Assembly (NCBI GenBank): GCA_900474095.1
Contig: UCOA01000067.1
Coordinates: 1 to 64,000, forward strand
Length of the DNA: 64,000 nt
Source of the DNA: Hyphomicrobiales bacterium
Lineage (GTDB): Bacteria > Pseudomonadota > Alphaproteobacteria > Rhizobiales > Rhizobiaceae
Reading direction: 5' to 3'
Shown here: in pieces, positions 1-8,623 of the stretch
How the letters are laid out: the number at the start of each line of letters is the position of its first letter
How positions within the stretch are numbered: position 1 is the stretch's first letter
Notes under the pieces: model-generated
Seen by the model: the letters and a program-made list of their open reading frames with translations, nothing else
Database searches by the model: none
What the model was told of the DNA's origin: nothing
Program-made: the position numbers and the translations under genes

Positions 1-810
1 GGGAAAAGCGGGCATATCGGCCGCAAGATCGCCGCGACGATGGCTTCTACCGGAACCTCGGCCTATTTCGTGCATCCGACGGAGGCGAGCCACGGTGATC
101 TCGGCATGATCACGTCGGAAGACTTGCTCATTCTCCTTTCCTGGTCGGGCGAGACCGTCGAGCTTGGCAACATGCTGACCTATGCCAAGCGGTTCAACGT
201 TCCAATTGTTTCGGTGACATCCAATTGCGAGAGCCTGTTGGCGCGCAATTCCAGCGTCGCCATCACCCTGCCGAAGGTGCAGGAAGCCTGCCCGCACGGA
301 CTGGCTCCGACGACATCGGCCATGCTGCAGCTCGCTGTCGGTGATGCGCTGGCAATCGCCCTTCTCGAGCGCCGTGGCTTTTCGGCCCAGGACTTCAAGA
401 CGTTTCATCCGGGTGGCAAACTGGGCTCGCAGCTGCTTCTGGTGCAGGAGCTTGCCCACACGGGCGAGGCGATCCCCCTCTTGCCGCTCGGCAGTCCCAT
501 GGGCGACGCGGTCATCCAGATGTCGTCCAAGGGATTTGGTGTCGTCGGCATCACCGACGAAGCTGGAAAACTGGTCGGTGTGATCACCGACGGCGACTTG
601 CGCCGGCATATGTCTCACAATCTGTTGCTTGAAACGGTCGATACGGTGATGTCGCATCATCCGCGGGTTATCCAGGGCAGCGTTCTGGCCAGTGTGGCGA
701 TGGAATTCATGCAGGCGCAGAAAGTCACCCTTTTATTTTTGGTCGATGACCTCGGGGTCCCAAGCGGCATATTGAACGTCCATGACCTGCTCCGCGCGGG
801 CGTTGCATAG
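1..810 (+). CDS. kpsF: Arabinose-5-phosphate isomerase, KpsF/GutQ family (5' truncated by window)
   Basis: This is the C-terminal 269 residues of a sugar-phosphate isomerase that interconverts ribulose-5-P and arabinose-5-P, the first step to CMP-Kdo. The frame is open from base 1 and begins inside the SIS domain with GKSGHIGRKIAATMASTG. The HGLAPTTSAM and FHPGGKLG motifs typical of KpsF/GutQ follow. Two CBS domains fill roughly the last 110 residues (for example VGVITDGDLRRH). The family is about 320-330 residues long, so only some 55 residues lie outside the window. Its position at the head of a capsule locus fits a locus-dedicated KpsF copy supplying Kdo or a related ulosonic acid. A housekeeping KdsD cannot be excluded. 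Confidence 0.9.
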   Translation, partial: GKSGHIGRKIAATMASTGTSAYFVHPTEASHGDLGMITSEDLLILLSWSGETVELGNMLTYAKRFNVPIVSVTSNCESLLARNSSVAITLPKVQEACPHGLAPTTSAMLQLAVGDALAIALLERRGFSAQDFKTFHPGGKLGSQLLLVQELAHTGEAIPLLPLGSPMGDAVIQMSSKGFGVVGITDEAGKLVGVITDGDLRRHMSHNLLLETVDTVMSHHPRVIQGSVLASVAMEFMQAQKVTLLFLVDDLGVPSGILNVHDLLRAGVA

Positions 811-1101
811 TCAGCGCACATCACTTCGGTAGCAAAGCCAATTCCAGCGCTTCTCACTTCCCTAGGCGTCATGACCGACGGCCAGTCACATTCGCGCAAT
901 TCCTTTTTTTATTGGAGCCGCAGAAGCTGTCGCTCCTGTACGTGAGCGGATGCATTCCTGAGTGGCCGCCTCCGGAAGGAAACGCTGGCGCACAAAGCAT
1001 CCTCCTTCTCATCCACGTATCTGTGTGTCACGGATCGTTTCGTATTGTTTCTCCATTGACTATTGAGGTTTGGTGAATAATGTTCTGGCGCAACCGGAGA
1101 T

Positions 1102-2364
1102 ATGGTCTTGTCGTTATTCGAATATGTTCAGGATGGTGAGGTTAAGAAGGCATCTGGCACCTTCTTCAGGGGGGAGAGCACGAACTTTCATCCCACCAAC
1201 GACTCATTTTCGCAGCCAAACTTCCTCTCAGACTACCTGATGAAGGGCTGGGAGCCGTCTTCCAAGTTCGTTACCAAAGACACGCCAATTGTGGCCTTCG
1301 GGTCTTGTTTTGCCGCCAACATCAGCAACTACCTGCACAGTCGAGGCTACAACGTTCTCACTAAGAAGGATAACCGCGCTTACATCACTCGAATGGGCGA
1401 TGGGATCGTGAACACCTCGGCAATCCTCCAGCAGTTCGAATGGGCGTGGCTGAATAAAGCCCCAGAGGGAGACCTCTGGCACGGGTACAAAGCTCAGGAG
1501 TTCGGCTACGAGGAGAGCGTCAGGCTGGACACCAAGGCGCTGCTGGACAGCGCGGGCCTCTTCATCATCACTCTGGGACTCTCTGAGATATGGTACGATG
1601 AGGTGTCTGGGGAAGTCTTCTGGAGGGCTGTTCCAAAGGACAAGTATGACCCGAGCCGCCACAAGTTTAGAGTGGCAACCCATGCAGAGACCCTTGCCAA
1701 TCTGGAAGCTATCCGCAGCATAATCCGCAAGTTCCGCCCGGATGCCCACATCCTCTTCTCGGTCTCACCTATCCCCCTTACGGCGACCTTTCGGCCTGTT
1801 TCGTGTCTCACCGCCGATGCGGTATCCAAGGCCATAATCCGAGGAGCCTTGGACGAGTTCCTGAGAAACAACGAAAAAGACGAGTGCCTCCACTACATGC
1901 CGAGTTACGAGGCGGTTACCCGGCTGTTCAACAATCAGTGGACAGTAGACCGTCGTCACATCCATCCCCATGTCCTGCGCTTCAACATGCAGATGTTTGA
2001 GACATTTTTCTGCAATCCCGGGCTGACCACGGAGCAACTAGCGGAGACCTTCAGATCGGCCACGGAGGAGGATCTGAAGATTGGAATGAACGGTCACGAA
2101 AGCGAGGGACTGACGTACTCAGAGATACGCCGCCTTAGGTCGGAGGAGAAGCGTGAAAAGCGCCGTCAGGTCCGAATACAGGAGAGGATCAATTCTAGGG
2201 CGGCTGAGCGGCAACTGAAGATCGCGGAGCGGAAGGACCAAGTACGATCTAAAGGCGGCATCGTGGCGACGGTAACAGCGAGGATAGTTGTGGGCGTTCT
2301 GGCGCTGCAGGGGGCTTTGGCTCTCCTCTTTGATTGGACGATTTTGGCCGTTGCTGTGCCGTAG
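1102..2364 (+). CDS. GSCFA-domain protein with C-terminal membrane anchor
   Basis: The protein has 420 residues. It carries the diagnostic GSCFA motif at residues 67-71 (IVAFGSCFAANIS), then the family blocks FIITLGLSEIWYD and ILFSVSPIPLTATF. Pfam GSCFA proteins are distantly related to SGNH hydrolases and have no settled function. After residue 330 there is a strongly basic, probably helical stretch rich in E, K and R. It is followed by a hydrophobic segment of about 30 residues at the extreme C-terminus, consistent with a tail anchor. This tail is absent from the other GSCFA proteins in the window. A GGAG lies very close to the chosen ATG, so the start is not certain. A role in capsule modification is inferred from the neighbours only. 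Confidence 0.8.
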   Translation: MVLSLFEYVQDGEVKKASGTFFRGESTNFHPTNDSFSQPNFLSDYLMKGWEPSSKFVTKDTPIVAFGSCFAANISNYLHSRGYNVLTKKDNRAYITRMGDGIVNTSAILQQFEWAWLNKAPEGDLWHGYKAQEFGYEESVRLDTKALLDSAGLFIITLGLSEIWYDEVSGEVFWRAVPKDKYDPSRHKFRVATHAETLANLEAIRSIIRKFRPDAHILFSVSPIPLTATFRPVSCLTADAVSKAIIRGALDEFLRNNEKDECLHYMPSYEAVTRLFNNQWTVDRRHIHPHVLRFNMQMFETFFCNPGLTTEQLAETFRSATEEDLKIGMNGHESEGLTYSEIRRLRSEEKREKRRQVRIQERINSRAAERQLKIAERKDQVRSKGGIVATVTARIVVGVLALQGALALLFDWTILAVAVP

Positions 2365-2552
2365 CTAGGTCAAGTTCAGCCAGTGCCAGCACAAGGGCCA
2401 TCCTTGAGTAGTCCCCGCGCCCCTCAGGTTAGTCGGCGAAATGACGGCATCAAAACCGCTCATCAGGTTCTTGATGGCATCCGACCATCTTGCAGAAAAG
2501 CGAAAGGGCTCGTACGAAGCGGGCATGAGGCAAGCATCTCAGGAGAAGCTCA

Positions 2553-3650
2553 GTGAAGTTGATCTTTAAGGCGTTAAGAGCACATGCAGCAGGCGGAAAA
2601 TCAAACGCGCTGGCCGAATATGTGCGCCGTCATGGTAAAGTTCCCCTGTCCTGGGCCGGCTCCACTTCCAACATGGACTATCTCAACATCGGCGATGCTC
2701 TCAGCGCTGTCATGGTGGCACTTCTGTCGGGCCGCGACATCGAGCGCGTCCCCTCAAAATCGAATTCACTGCGCATGGCATGCGTCGGGACGATCGGCCA
2801 TGGGTTTGCCGGCGGAGAAGTATGGTTCTGGGGGACGGGCGCGTCGATGTGGAAAAACCCCTCCGCGCCGCGCAACGACTGGCAAAGCTTCAGCGGCGCC
2901 GGAGAAAAAGGTTTTACAGTGGCCGCAACACGCGGCCCGGTTTCGGAGCATCTGCTGACGGGCAAGCCGGAGGGAACTGTCGGCGTCTATGGCGATCCGG
3001 TGTGGTTGCTGCCGCGTTTCTATGCACCCGCGCCGGTCAAGAAATGGAAGTTGGGCGTTATCGTCCACCTGTCCGAATTGGCAGATCGCGATCCTGAGAC
3101 GCACGTCAGGTCCGAACTCCAGCGCTATTCCATTCCAGAGAGCCTGAAGGACCACATCCATCTGATCAATACGGTGACGCCGATCAGCATGACGTCCATC
3201 AAAGGTAAGATCGATGAGATTTTGTCCTGTGATCGGATCGTGTCCACGAGCCTTCACGGCATGGTCTTTGCCGAAAGCTACGGTATTCCGTGCCTGCATT
3301 TTCCGCCGCATGGTCCAAAGCAGGGACTTCATGTCCGGAACCTCGACGCCAACTGCGATCTCGATCTGCGTGTCATCGACCTCTACCGAGGCCTGGGAAT
3401 GACCGAATTGCCGGTTTACGCTCAGGACCGCAACAATGTGACCAATTGGGATGACCTGATGGCTGCGATCGATAGCACCTGGTTGCCCAAGACCTTTGAC
3501 GGGCAGGCACTTCTCGATGCCTTTCCACTCGATCTTGCTCCGTTGACGTCGCCGGCCGGCGGAACGATTTGGGACCATCCGATCCTGCAAAATCTGATCC
3601 TGCAGCATGACGTCAACGAGCTGAAGCGCATGGACAAACTGCGCGCGTAG
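2553..3650 (+). CDS. Polysaccharide pyruvyl transferase family protein (copy 1)
   Basis: The protein has 365 residues and matches the PF04230 pyruvyl transferase pattern. DYLNIGDALSAVMVALLSG near the N-terminus and VSTSLHGMVFAESYGIPCL around residue 235 are the conserved blocks. Family members transfer a pyruvate ketal from phosphoenolpyruvate to a polysaccharide sugar. A GTG start is preceded by AGGAGAAG. Two close paralogues lie at 11415 and 12477 on the other strand, so this locus holds three. Which sugar is modified cannot be told, and some family members act in other pathways. Confidence 0.85.
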   Translation: MKLIFKALRAHAAGGKSNALAEYVRRHGKVPLSWAGSTSNMDYLNIGDALSAVMVALLSGRDIERVPSKSNSLRMACVGTIGHGFAGGEVWFWGTGASMWKNPSAPRNDWQSFSGAGEKGFTVAATRGPVSEHLLTGKPEGTVGVYGDPVWLLPRFYAPAPVKKWKLGVIVHLSELADRDPETHVRSELQRYSIPESLKDHIHLINTVTPISMTSIKGKIDEILSCDRIVSTSLHGMVFAESYGIPCLHFPPHGPKQGLHVRNLDANCDLDLRVIDLYRGLGMTELPVYAQDRNNVTNWDDLMAAIDSTWLPKTFDGQALLDAFPLDLAPLTSPAGGTIWDHPILQNLILQHDVNELKRMDKLRA

Positions 3651-3704
3651 AGAATTCGAATGCCAGCTCTCGAAAACGCTTTTGAGCGTGTTGCAACGGC
3701 GGCT

Positions 3705-4379
3705 TCAGCGCGATTTGCTGCTTTCAATCAACGTCAGCACAAGCGCGGAAAGCAGTGTCAAAGGCGTCGTGGCGGCCGTCTGGGGTTTAGAGCTTTGCGT
3801 TGGGGTAAGGCCGACTTTCCCGACGGGTTTGTCATTTGCGTTAACGCCGCTATTGCCCAAGGTCCACCAGCCCTCGCGCAGGATCTTTTCGATGACGAAT
3901 GTGGCGACGTCGAGCGAGCGCGACGGAGAGCCCGGTGGCAGAATATCGGCGGATGTCGGATTGCGATCCGTCATCACCGAATAATAGACCCGCCTGATCT
4001 CGTTATCGATCTCGTCATTGCCCTCAGGCGCGGAGTTTATTTTCTGGCGAAGTTTGCGCAGGTCGTTGACCGTGACCGCCGTACTGCCCGCTATGCCTGC
4101 CAGTTCGTCCGCAAAGAGATCCGGATTGGTTCCTTCACCCGTGAACAGCTCGGAGAGCGCTGAACCGGGCGCGGCTTGCCGGTTCCGAATCACCTTGGCG
4201 GCCCCTCGAATACCATCCCGAAAGGCCTCTTTCCGGATTTCGTCCTGTTTTGCGATCAGAGCAGAGGCTGCGGAACAAACTTCCAGAAGAAGTGCTGCTG
4301 CCTTTTGATCGTCCATCGTCTGCGCTGCATCATTCGCTCTTGCGAGCAGATCATTCAGTGAAGGTTTCTGGTCGGTCAT
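3705..4379 (-). CDS. Hypothetical protein with a C-terminal hydrophobic tail
   Basis: I do not recognise this protein. From the ATG at 4379 it has about 224 residues, is mostly polar and probably helical (MTDQKPSLNDLLARANDAAQ), and ends in a hydrophobic stretch (TTPLTLLSALVLTLI) that could be a tail anchor. A GTG at 4436 would add 19 residues and overlap the TGA of the upstream glycosyltransferase gene as GTGA. That arrangement would suggest translational coupling, so the start is open. It lies downstream of, and in line with, the glycosyltransferase at 4433-5761 and converges with the pyruvyl transferase gene. An accessory role in polymer assembly is only a guess from position. Confidence 0.6.
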   Translation of the reverse strand: MTDQKPSLNDLLARANDAAQTMDDQKAAALLLEVCSAASALIAKQDEIRKEAFRDGIRGAAKVIRNRQAAPGSALSELFTGEGTNPDLFADELAGIAGSTAVTVNDLRKLRQKINSAPEGNDEIDNEIRRVYYSVMTDRNPTSADILPPGSPSRSLDVATFVIEKILREGWWTLGNSGVNANDKPVGKVGLTPTQSSKPQTAATTPLTLLSALVLTLIESSKSR

Positions 4380-4432
4380 CGGTGGTTTGATTTCTTCATT
4401 ACGAGAGTGCGCCGTGCGATCCCCAAAACATA

Positions 4433-5761
4433 TCACTTGAACTTGGCATAGAGATCCTGAAGCCGCTCCGCGTACTTCTCTGGAGAAAACAGCTTAGCGC
4501 GCTCCTGACCTACCGTCTGATAGTGCTCCATCAATCCGTCGTCATGCTCTATGTCTTTGATCGCTTGCGTGATCGAGTTAACATTGTACGGATCAACGAT
4601 CAATGCGCTTTCGCCGGCAACTTCTGGATTTGCGCCTTCGCTGCCTGTGATCACCGCAGTGCCCAGCTGCATCGCCTCGAGAATCGGCAAACCGAACCCT
4701 TCATACAGGGAAGGAAACACAACCGCCCTAGCACATCGGATCAACGACGTCAGCAGATTGAGGGGCAAATATTCCAGTCGAATGACCGACGAAGTCTTCG
4801 AGACATGGCTGATCGTCGGATCCATGAGCTGCTTGCGCGCCGATTTTCCCAAGTCCTGCGGAACGCCGAGAAGACGGAGCTCATTGGCGTTTTTCCAGAC
4901 CAGCTGACCGACGATCACCAGCGGAAGCCTGCTCTGGCTGGCGAGATAGGCTTCGATAATTCGGCCAACATTTTTCTTCGGTTCGATCGCGCCGAAGAAG
5001 AGAAAGTACTGTTTGTGGTCGAGGCCGAAGATCGACGACACCTCTTCGCGGACGTCGTCCTCGTTCCGGTTCAGAATACGGCTCGGGAGATTGACGGCTT
5101 GATAGGTGTTCGTTACGCGGCTTTCATCAACGCCCAGAAGTTCGACGATATCCCGCTTGGAAGCCTCCGAAACCGTAACGATGTGATCGGCTTTTTCGCT
5201 GATGCGCCGAACCTTCTTCAAAAACTCCTTCTTGTTGTCGAGCGTCGCGTAAGGCAGCCGCAGCGGAACGAGATCATGGATCGTATAAAGATTGGCTGCA
5301 TTCTTGAGTGTGACCGCCAGGGGATAGGTCCAGTGGGCGATATCGGCACTGCCGGGGTAATCGACGTTCAGAAATTGACCATAGGTCCGAAAATGCCAGC
5401 GGGAGACCGTGTACAGATTGCGTGAATTGAAAATCCGGTCGTGCGCGGGAAGACCGCCGGGCGTGTTCCGGGCGATGACTTTACCGGTGATCGGGACGCG
5501 GTTGGCGGTGACTCCAAATGGCGATGTTATCAGACGCTTGACGATTTCCTGCGTCTTCATCGGTTTGACAGACGGGTCAAAGAAGCTCACTTCCGCGAGG
5601 AGTTCATTTTTACCGGCTGATGACCTAATTCCATACATCAAGTCGACCTGATGCCCCAGCGCCGACAGCTGCGCACTCAGGTTTCGGGCGTAGGTGGCAA
5701 TCCCGGTGCCCTTCTCCAAGGCGAGATTGTAACCATCGACCATGACACGAGCTTTAGGCAT
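4433..5761 (-). CDS. Glycosyltransferase, GT4 (family 1) type
   Basis: The protein has 442 residues with a GT-B fold signature. The N-terminal half starts VMVDGYNLALEKGTGIATYARNL, the usual opening of mannosyl- or rhamnosyl-transferases of this class. The C-terminal half has FFGAIEPKKNVGRIIEAY and the donor-binding E-x7-E motif in YEGFGLPILEAM. It should transfer a sugar from an NDP donor to a growing capsule unit in the cytoplasm. The donor is not readable from sequence. It is the first gene of a two-gene minus-strand unit and diverges from the beta-helix gene across a 600-base gap. Confidence 0.88.
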   Translation of the reverse strand: MPKARVMVDGYNLALEKGTGIATYARNLSAQLSALGHQVDLMYGIRSSAGKNELLAEVSFFDPSVKPMKTQEIVKRLITSPFGVTANRVPITGKVIARNTPGGLPAHDRIFNSRNLYTVSRWHFRTYGQFLNVDYPGSADIAHWTYPLAVTLKNAANLYTIHDLVPLRLPYATLDNKKEFLKKVRRISEKADHIVTVSEASKRDIVELLGVDESRVTNTYQAVNLPSRILNRNEDDVREEVSSIFGLDHKQYFLFFGAIEPKKNVGRIIEAYLASQSRLPLVIVGQLVWKNANELRLLGVPQDLGKSARKQLMDPTISHVSKTSSVIRLEYLPLNLLTSLIRCARAVVFPSLYEGFGLPILEAMQLGTAVITGSEGANPEVAGESALIVDPYNVNSITQAIKDIEHDDGLMEHYQTVGQERAKLFSPEKYAERLQDLYAKFK

Positions 5762-6368
5762 GAATTGTAGGTCCCACTTGCTGTTTGCTGTATCGGCCTT
5801 CCTTATTTGGAGGGTCGGCAGAGCAATGATTGTGCGTTTTGAGCGTCAAATGACGGAACCGTCACCGTTGGAAGCTTAAGACGATGCGACCCGGTATCTA
5901 TGCGATTGCCATTTCGGAAGCAACCTTATTGCTGTCGCCGGGAAAGCTGCCAAACCGCGGTAGAGAGCTTGTCGGCTGGCTGGACAGCGCTTGTCGTGCG
6001 CAGGGATGTGCCAATCAGGGACATCCTCATCTTGTCAGTAAGCCTGCCCAATCCTGGATCAGGCGAAGCCCTGTTACCCGTGGCGTCATCTTGATCCAGT
6101 AGTGCATTTTCTGTCCGTCGTCCAAGGGAAGGAGGTGGATTACACGTCTGCGTAGTTGATCAATATCGTTAAATGTCCACCGGCGTCGAACAGACATTCC
6201 ATGCCGGATCACAGAGTAACAGAACATGCAACCGAGGCCCGGTCTGGCAATCCTACCGGCAAACAGCAGAAGAGAAATGAACCGGCTGGGAACGGGATTG
6301 TGGAATAGTGCCTTGCAAGTGCCATCAAATTCCTGTGGTTTCGAAAAGCGAAAGCCATTGGAGTTCCC
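5762..6368. other. Divergent intergenic region without a convincing gene
   Basis: About 600 bases separate the divergent GT4 and beta-helix genes. The short open frames here have no recognisable motif or good ribosome site. The region should contain both promoters. Apart from the palindromes at 5844-5864 I see no clear structure. Confidence 0.6.
5844..5864. promoter_or_regulatory. Overlapping CGTCA/TGACG palindromes, possible operator
   Basis: CGTCA-AA-TGACG runs directly into TGACGG-AA-CCGTCA, giving two overlapping perfect palindromes within 21 bases. They lie about 80 bases upstream of the GT4 gene start, in the divergent promoter region. The symmetry suggests a dimeric regulator site, but the protein is unknown. 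Confidence 0.35.
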
Positions 6369-7763
6369 ATGAAACGTCGGACTTTTCTCAAGGCGGGGTT
6401 GGTTGCCGCCATGCTTGAAGGTAGCCAGGTCGGAGGGACCCGTGGCGCCCTTGCCGCATCAGCCTCAGCGCGTCAATTTGAAAGTCCACAGGCGTACGGC
6501 GCCATCGGTGACGGCGATAGTCACCCGCTCTCGGAGTTCTTCCCGACGCTACCTGCGGCTCAAGTCGTTTATCCGCACGCACAAGCATTGACCGATGAAG
6601 TCGATTGGGCCGCTTTTCAGAAGGCTGCCAACCGGGGCAATACCCGTCTGTGGCTCGACGGCTGGCGCCGTTATAGGTTCAATCGTCAGCTGCTCGTAGA
6701 AGGCGGCGGGTTTGTCATCGATGGTGACAAATCGAACGTTTTCCACCCGGATATGGCGTATTTCGCCAACAACACGCGTCCCGGCGAACTTGGCGCGACG
6801 GGATGCATTATCCTATGCCAGGGTGAGCGTAGCGGGTCGTTCGCACCGCTGGATGGCATTCGTATCAGTGGCTTTCAGGTTGACGGAGGTGGTCCAGAGG
6901 ACCGCCGAACCGTCATCGTGGGCGCACGCAACGTGATCAACTTTCACGTGGCTGACTTGGAAATCTACGATTTCGCAGTCGGCACCGGCATCTACGGCGA
7001 TAAAATCACGGGAAACTCTAAAATCCTGCGGAACACCATTCGCGACTGGTATTCTGACGCCGCATATGGCGGCGATAAGCAGACGTCTCAGTCCACCGGG
7101 ATTTCAATTGACGACGGAGATGTCAACAATCAACGCTCCTCTGGCATCGAGATTGGCTGGAACCGCATCCTGAATCTCGAAAAAGGCGCGAGGCTACTCG
7201 CCACGCTCGGTTGGCAGACAGATGGCGTCAGCATTCTGAATATGGTGAGTGTTGGGCATCATATCCACGACACTTACGGGGAAAACATCGGTGAACTGGT
7301 AGACTGCTTTGGTTGTGATAATGAGATATCATACAACCACGGTATCGACGTTGACGCTGTGATAAAAATCATTCACGGCGCCTCTCGCAATCATGTTCAT
7401 CACAATCGCGGGGAAAATGTTAAGCGCTATCACCTCACCCTGAGGGGCACCTCCAACGGAGGCGACGTGCATGGCAACGTCATCGAGCATAACAACTGCT
7501 TCGGCATTCGAGCTGGGCGGGATGCTCGAGCTTGCATCGACATTGGAGATGACGCGACGGGCTATGCGTGCCGGGACAATTTCTTCAAGCGGAATCTTCT
7601 TGATCCTGGCGCAGGTGGCCTTGCGTGCGTAAGATCGGAACTTCGGCAGGGCGTGAATTATTCGATCAAGGATCAGTTCGTCGCAGCTGGCACCAGAGGT
7701 TATGTCCTCGGCAACATTTCGGCGGTGAAAAAGTTTGTTATCAAAGCGGCTGTTCGCTATTAA
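6369..7763 (+). CDS. Tat-exported right-handed beta-helix protein
   Basis: The protein has 464 residues. It begins with a twin-arginine-like signal (MKRRTFLKAG, then a hydrophobic segment to about residue 30), so export in folded form is likely. The body has pectate-lyase-superfamily features: an N-terminal AYGAIGDG motif, which is common in phage tail-spike and glycan-lyase beta-helices, and many short N/H/G-rich turns such as NNQRSSGIEIGWNRI and GASRNHVHHNRGE. Such folds commonly bind or cleave polysaccharide. Within a capsule locus it could be a lyase, a hydrolase or an epimerase acting on the polymer after export. No catalytic residue can be assigned by eye. Confidence 0.7.
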   Translation: MKRRTFLKAGLVAAMLEGSQVGGTRGALAASASARQFESPQAYGAIGDGDSHPLSEFFPTLPAAQVVYPHAQALTDEVDWAAFQKAANRGNTRLWLDGWRRYRFNRQLLVEGGGFVIDGDKSNVFHPDMAYFANNTRPGELGATGCIILCQGERSGSFAPLDGIRISGFQVDGGGPEDRRTVIVGARNVINFHVADLEIYDFAVGTGIYGDKITGNSKILRNTIRDWYSDAAYGGDKQTSQSTGISIDDGDVNNQRSSGIEIGWNRILNLEKGARLLATLGWQTDGVSILNMVSVGHHIHDTYGENIGELVDCFGCDNEISYNHGIDVDAVIKIIHGASRNHVHHNRGENVKRYHLTLRGTSNGGDVHGNVIEHNNCFGIRAGRDARACIDIGDDATGYACRDNFFKRNLLDPGAGGLACVRSELRQGVNYSIKDQFVAAGTRGYVLGNISAVKKFVIKAAVRY

Positions 7764-7807
7764 CGGCCGAAAGCTCAATTCATCCGCGGAGATTTGCAGG
7801 AACGGCT

Positions 7808-8593
7808 TTAGTGAGCCCTGTGATTTCGCAAAGCCCGTTCCAGTGCCAAACCCAGCATCAGAACCGCGAAGGTCCAGCCGAGCATATAATTCATAGACAT
7901 CAAATGAGTGGGATAAGTGGGAAAGAATGCTATTCGGAACAGAGCGACGAAATGCATGATCGGGTTGTAAGCCAGTATCTCCTTGATCGCCGGCGGCATG
8001 TATTCCGGAATGAAAAACACCCCGCTGAAAAATATCTGAGTACGCGCAAAAATCGACCAGCAAAATTTCCATAGTGGAAACAGGTAGGTCAGAAACGAAT
8101 TGATGAGACCAATACCAAAGGCTAACAGTGTAAGCATTGCTAGAAACTGCACTATTGCAACCGGATTATAGGGTATCGCATAACGTGACAGATCTAAAAC
8201 AGCGATCAGTGCGAAGAAAGCAAGGAAGGCAAGTGTAAACGATAAAAATTCTACAAAACTGCGCGCGACTGAATAATCGAGCGCCTCAACGAAGGGGATA
8301 CTTGTAACTGCTTTGGATGCCTCAAGTGCAGATGCTGCTTTAATACTAATAGTCCGAAAGAAGAGAATAGGAAAAATGCCTGTAGCTATAAACAACAGCA
8401 GGCTATCACCGATAAGTAGGTTTCGATGAAGATATGTGAAAATGACCCAGTGTCCGACAATAAAAAAAAGCGCTTCTAGCAGATCAAACAGCTGCATGAA
8501 TGCATGCTTGCTGTTGCGCAGTCGGATTTCGCGAATCGTAAGCGCGCTTACAACTCTCATTTGCCGGGACAAGCCGAGCGCCATAACATTCAT
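7808..8593 (-). CDS. kpsM: Capsule export ABC-2 permease, KpsM/RkpT-like
   Basis: The protein has 261 residues and about six hydrophobic segments, matching the size and layout of ABC-2 polysaccharide exporter permeases. The motif ALTIREIRLRNSKH near the N-terminus is typical of KpsM/CtrC/BexB proteins. The C-terminus carries FFSGVFFIPEYMPPAIKEILAYNPIMH, the conserved final periplasmic loop. It would form the inner-membrane channel for lipid-linked capsule, powered by the KpsT-like ATPase at 14931. It sits 30 bases downstream of the KpsE-like gene on the same strand. Confidence 0.9.
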   Translation of the reverse strand: MNVMALGLSRQMRVVSALTIREIRLRNSKHAFMQLFDLLEALFFIVGHWVIFTYLHRNLLIGDSLLLFIATGIFPILFFRTISIKAASALEASKAVTSIPFVEALDYSVARSFVEFLSFTLAFLAFFALIAVLDLSRYAIPYNPVAIVQFLAMLTLLAFGIGLINSFLTYLFPLWKFCWSIFARTQIFFSGVFFIPEYMPPAIKEILAYNPIMHFVALFRIAFFPTYPTHLMSMNYMLGWTFAVLMLGLALERALRNHRAH

Positions 8594-8623
8594 CGAAAGA
8601 TAAGCTCCAACTGACTAAAGTGA

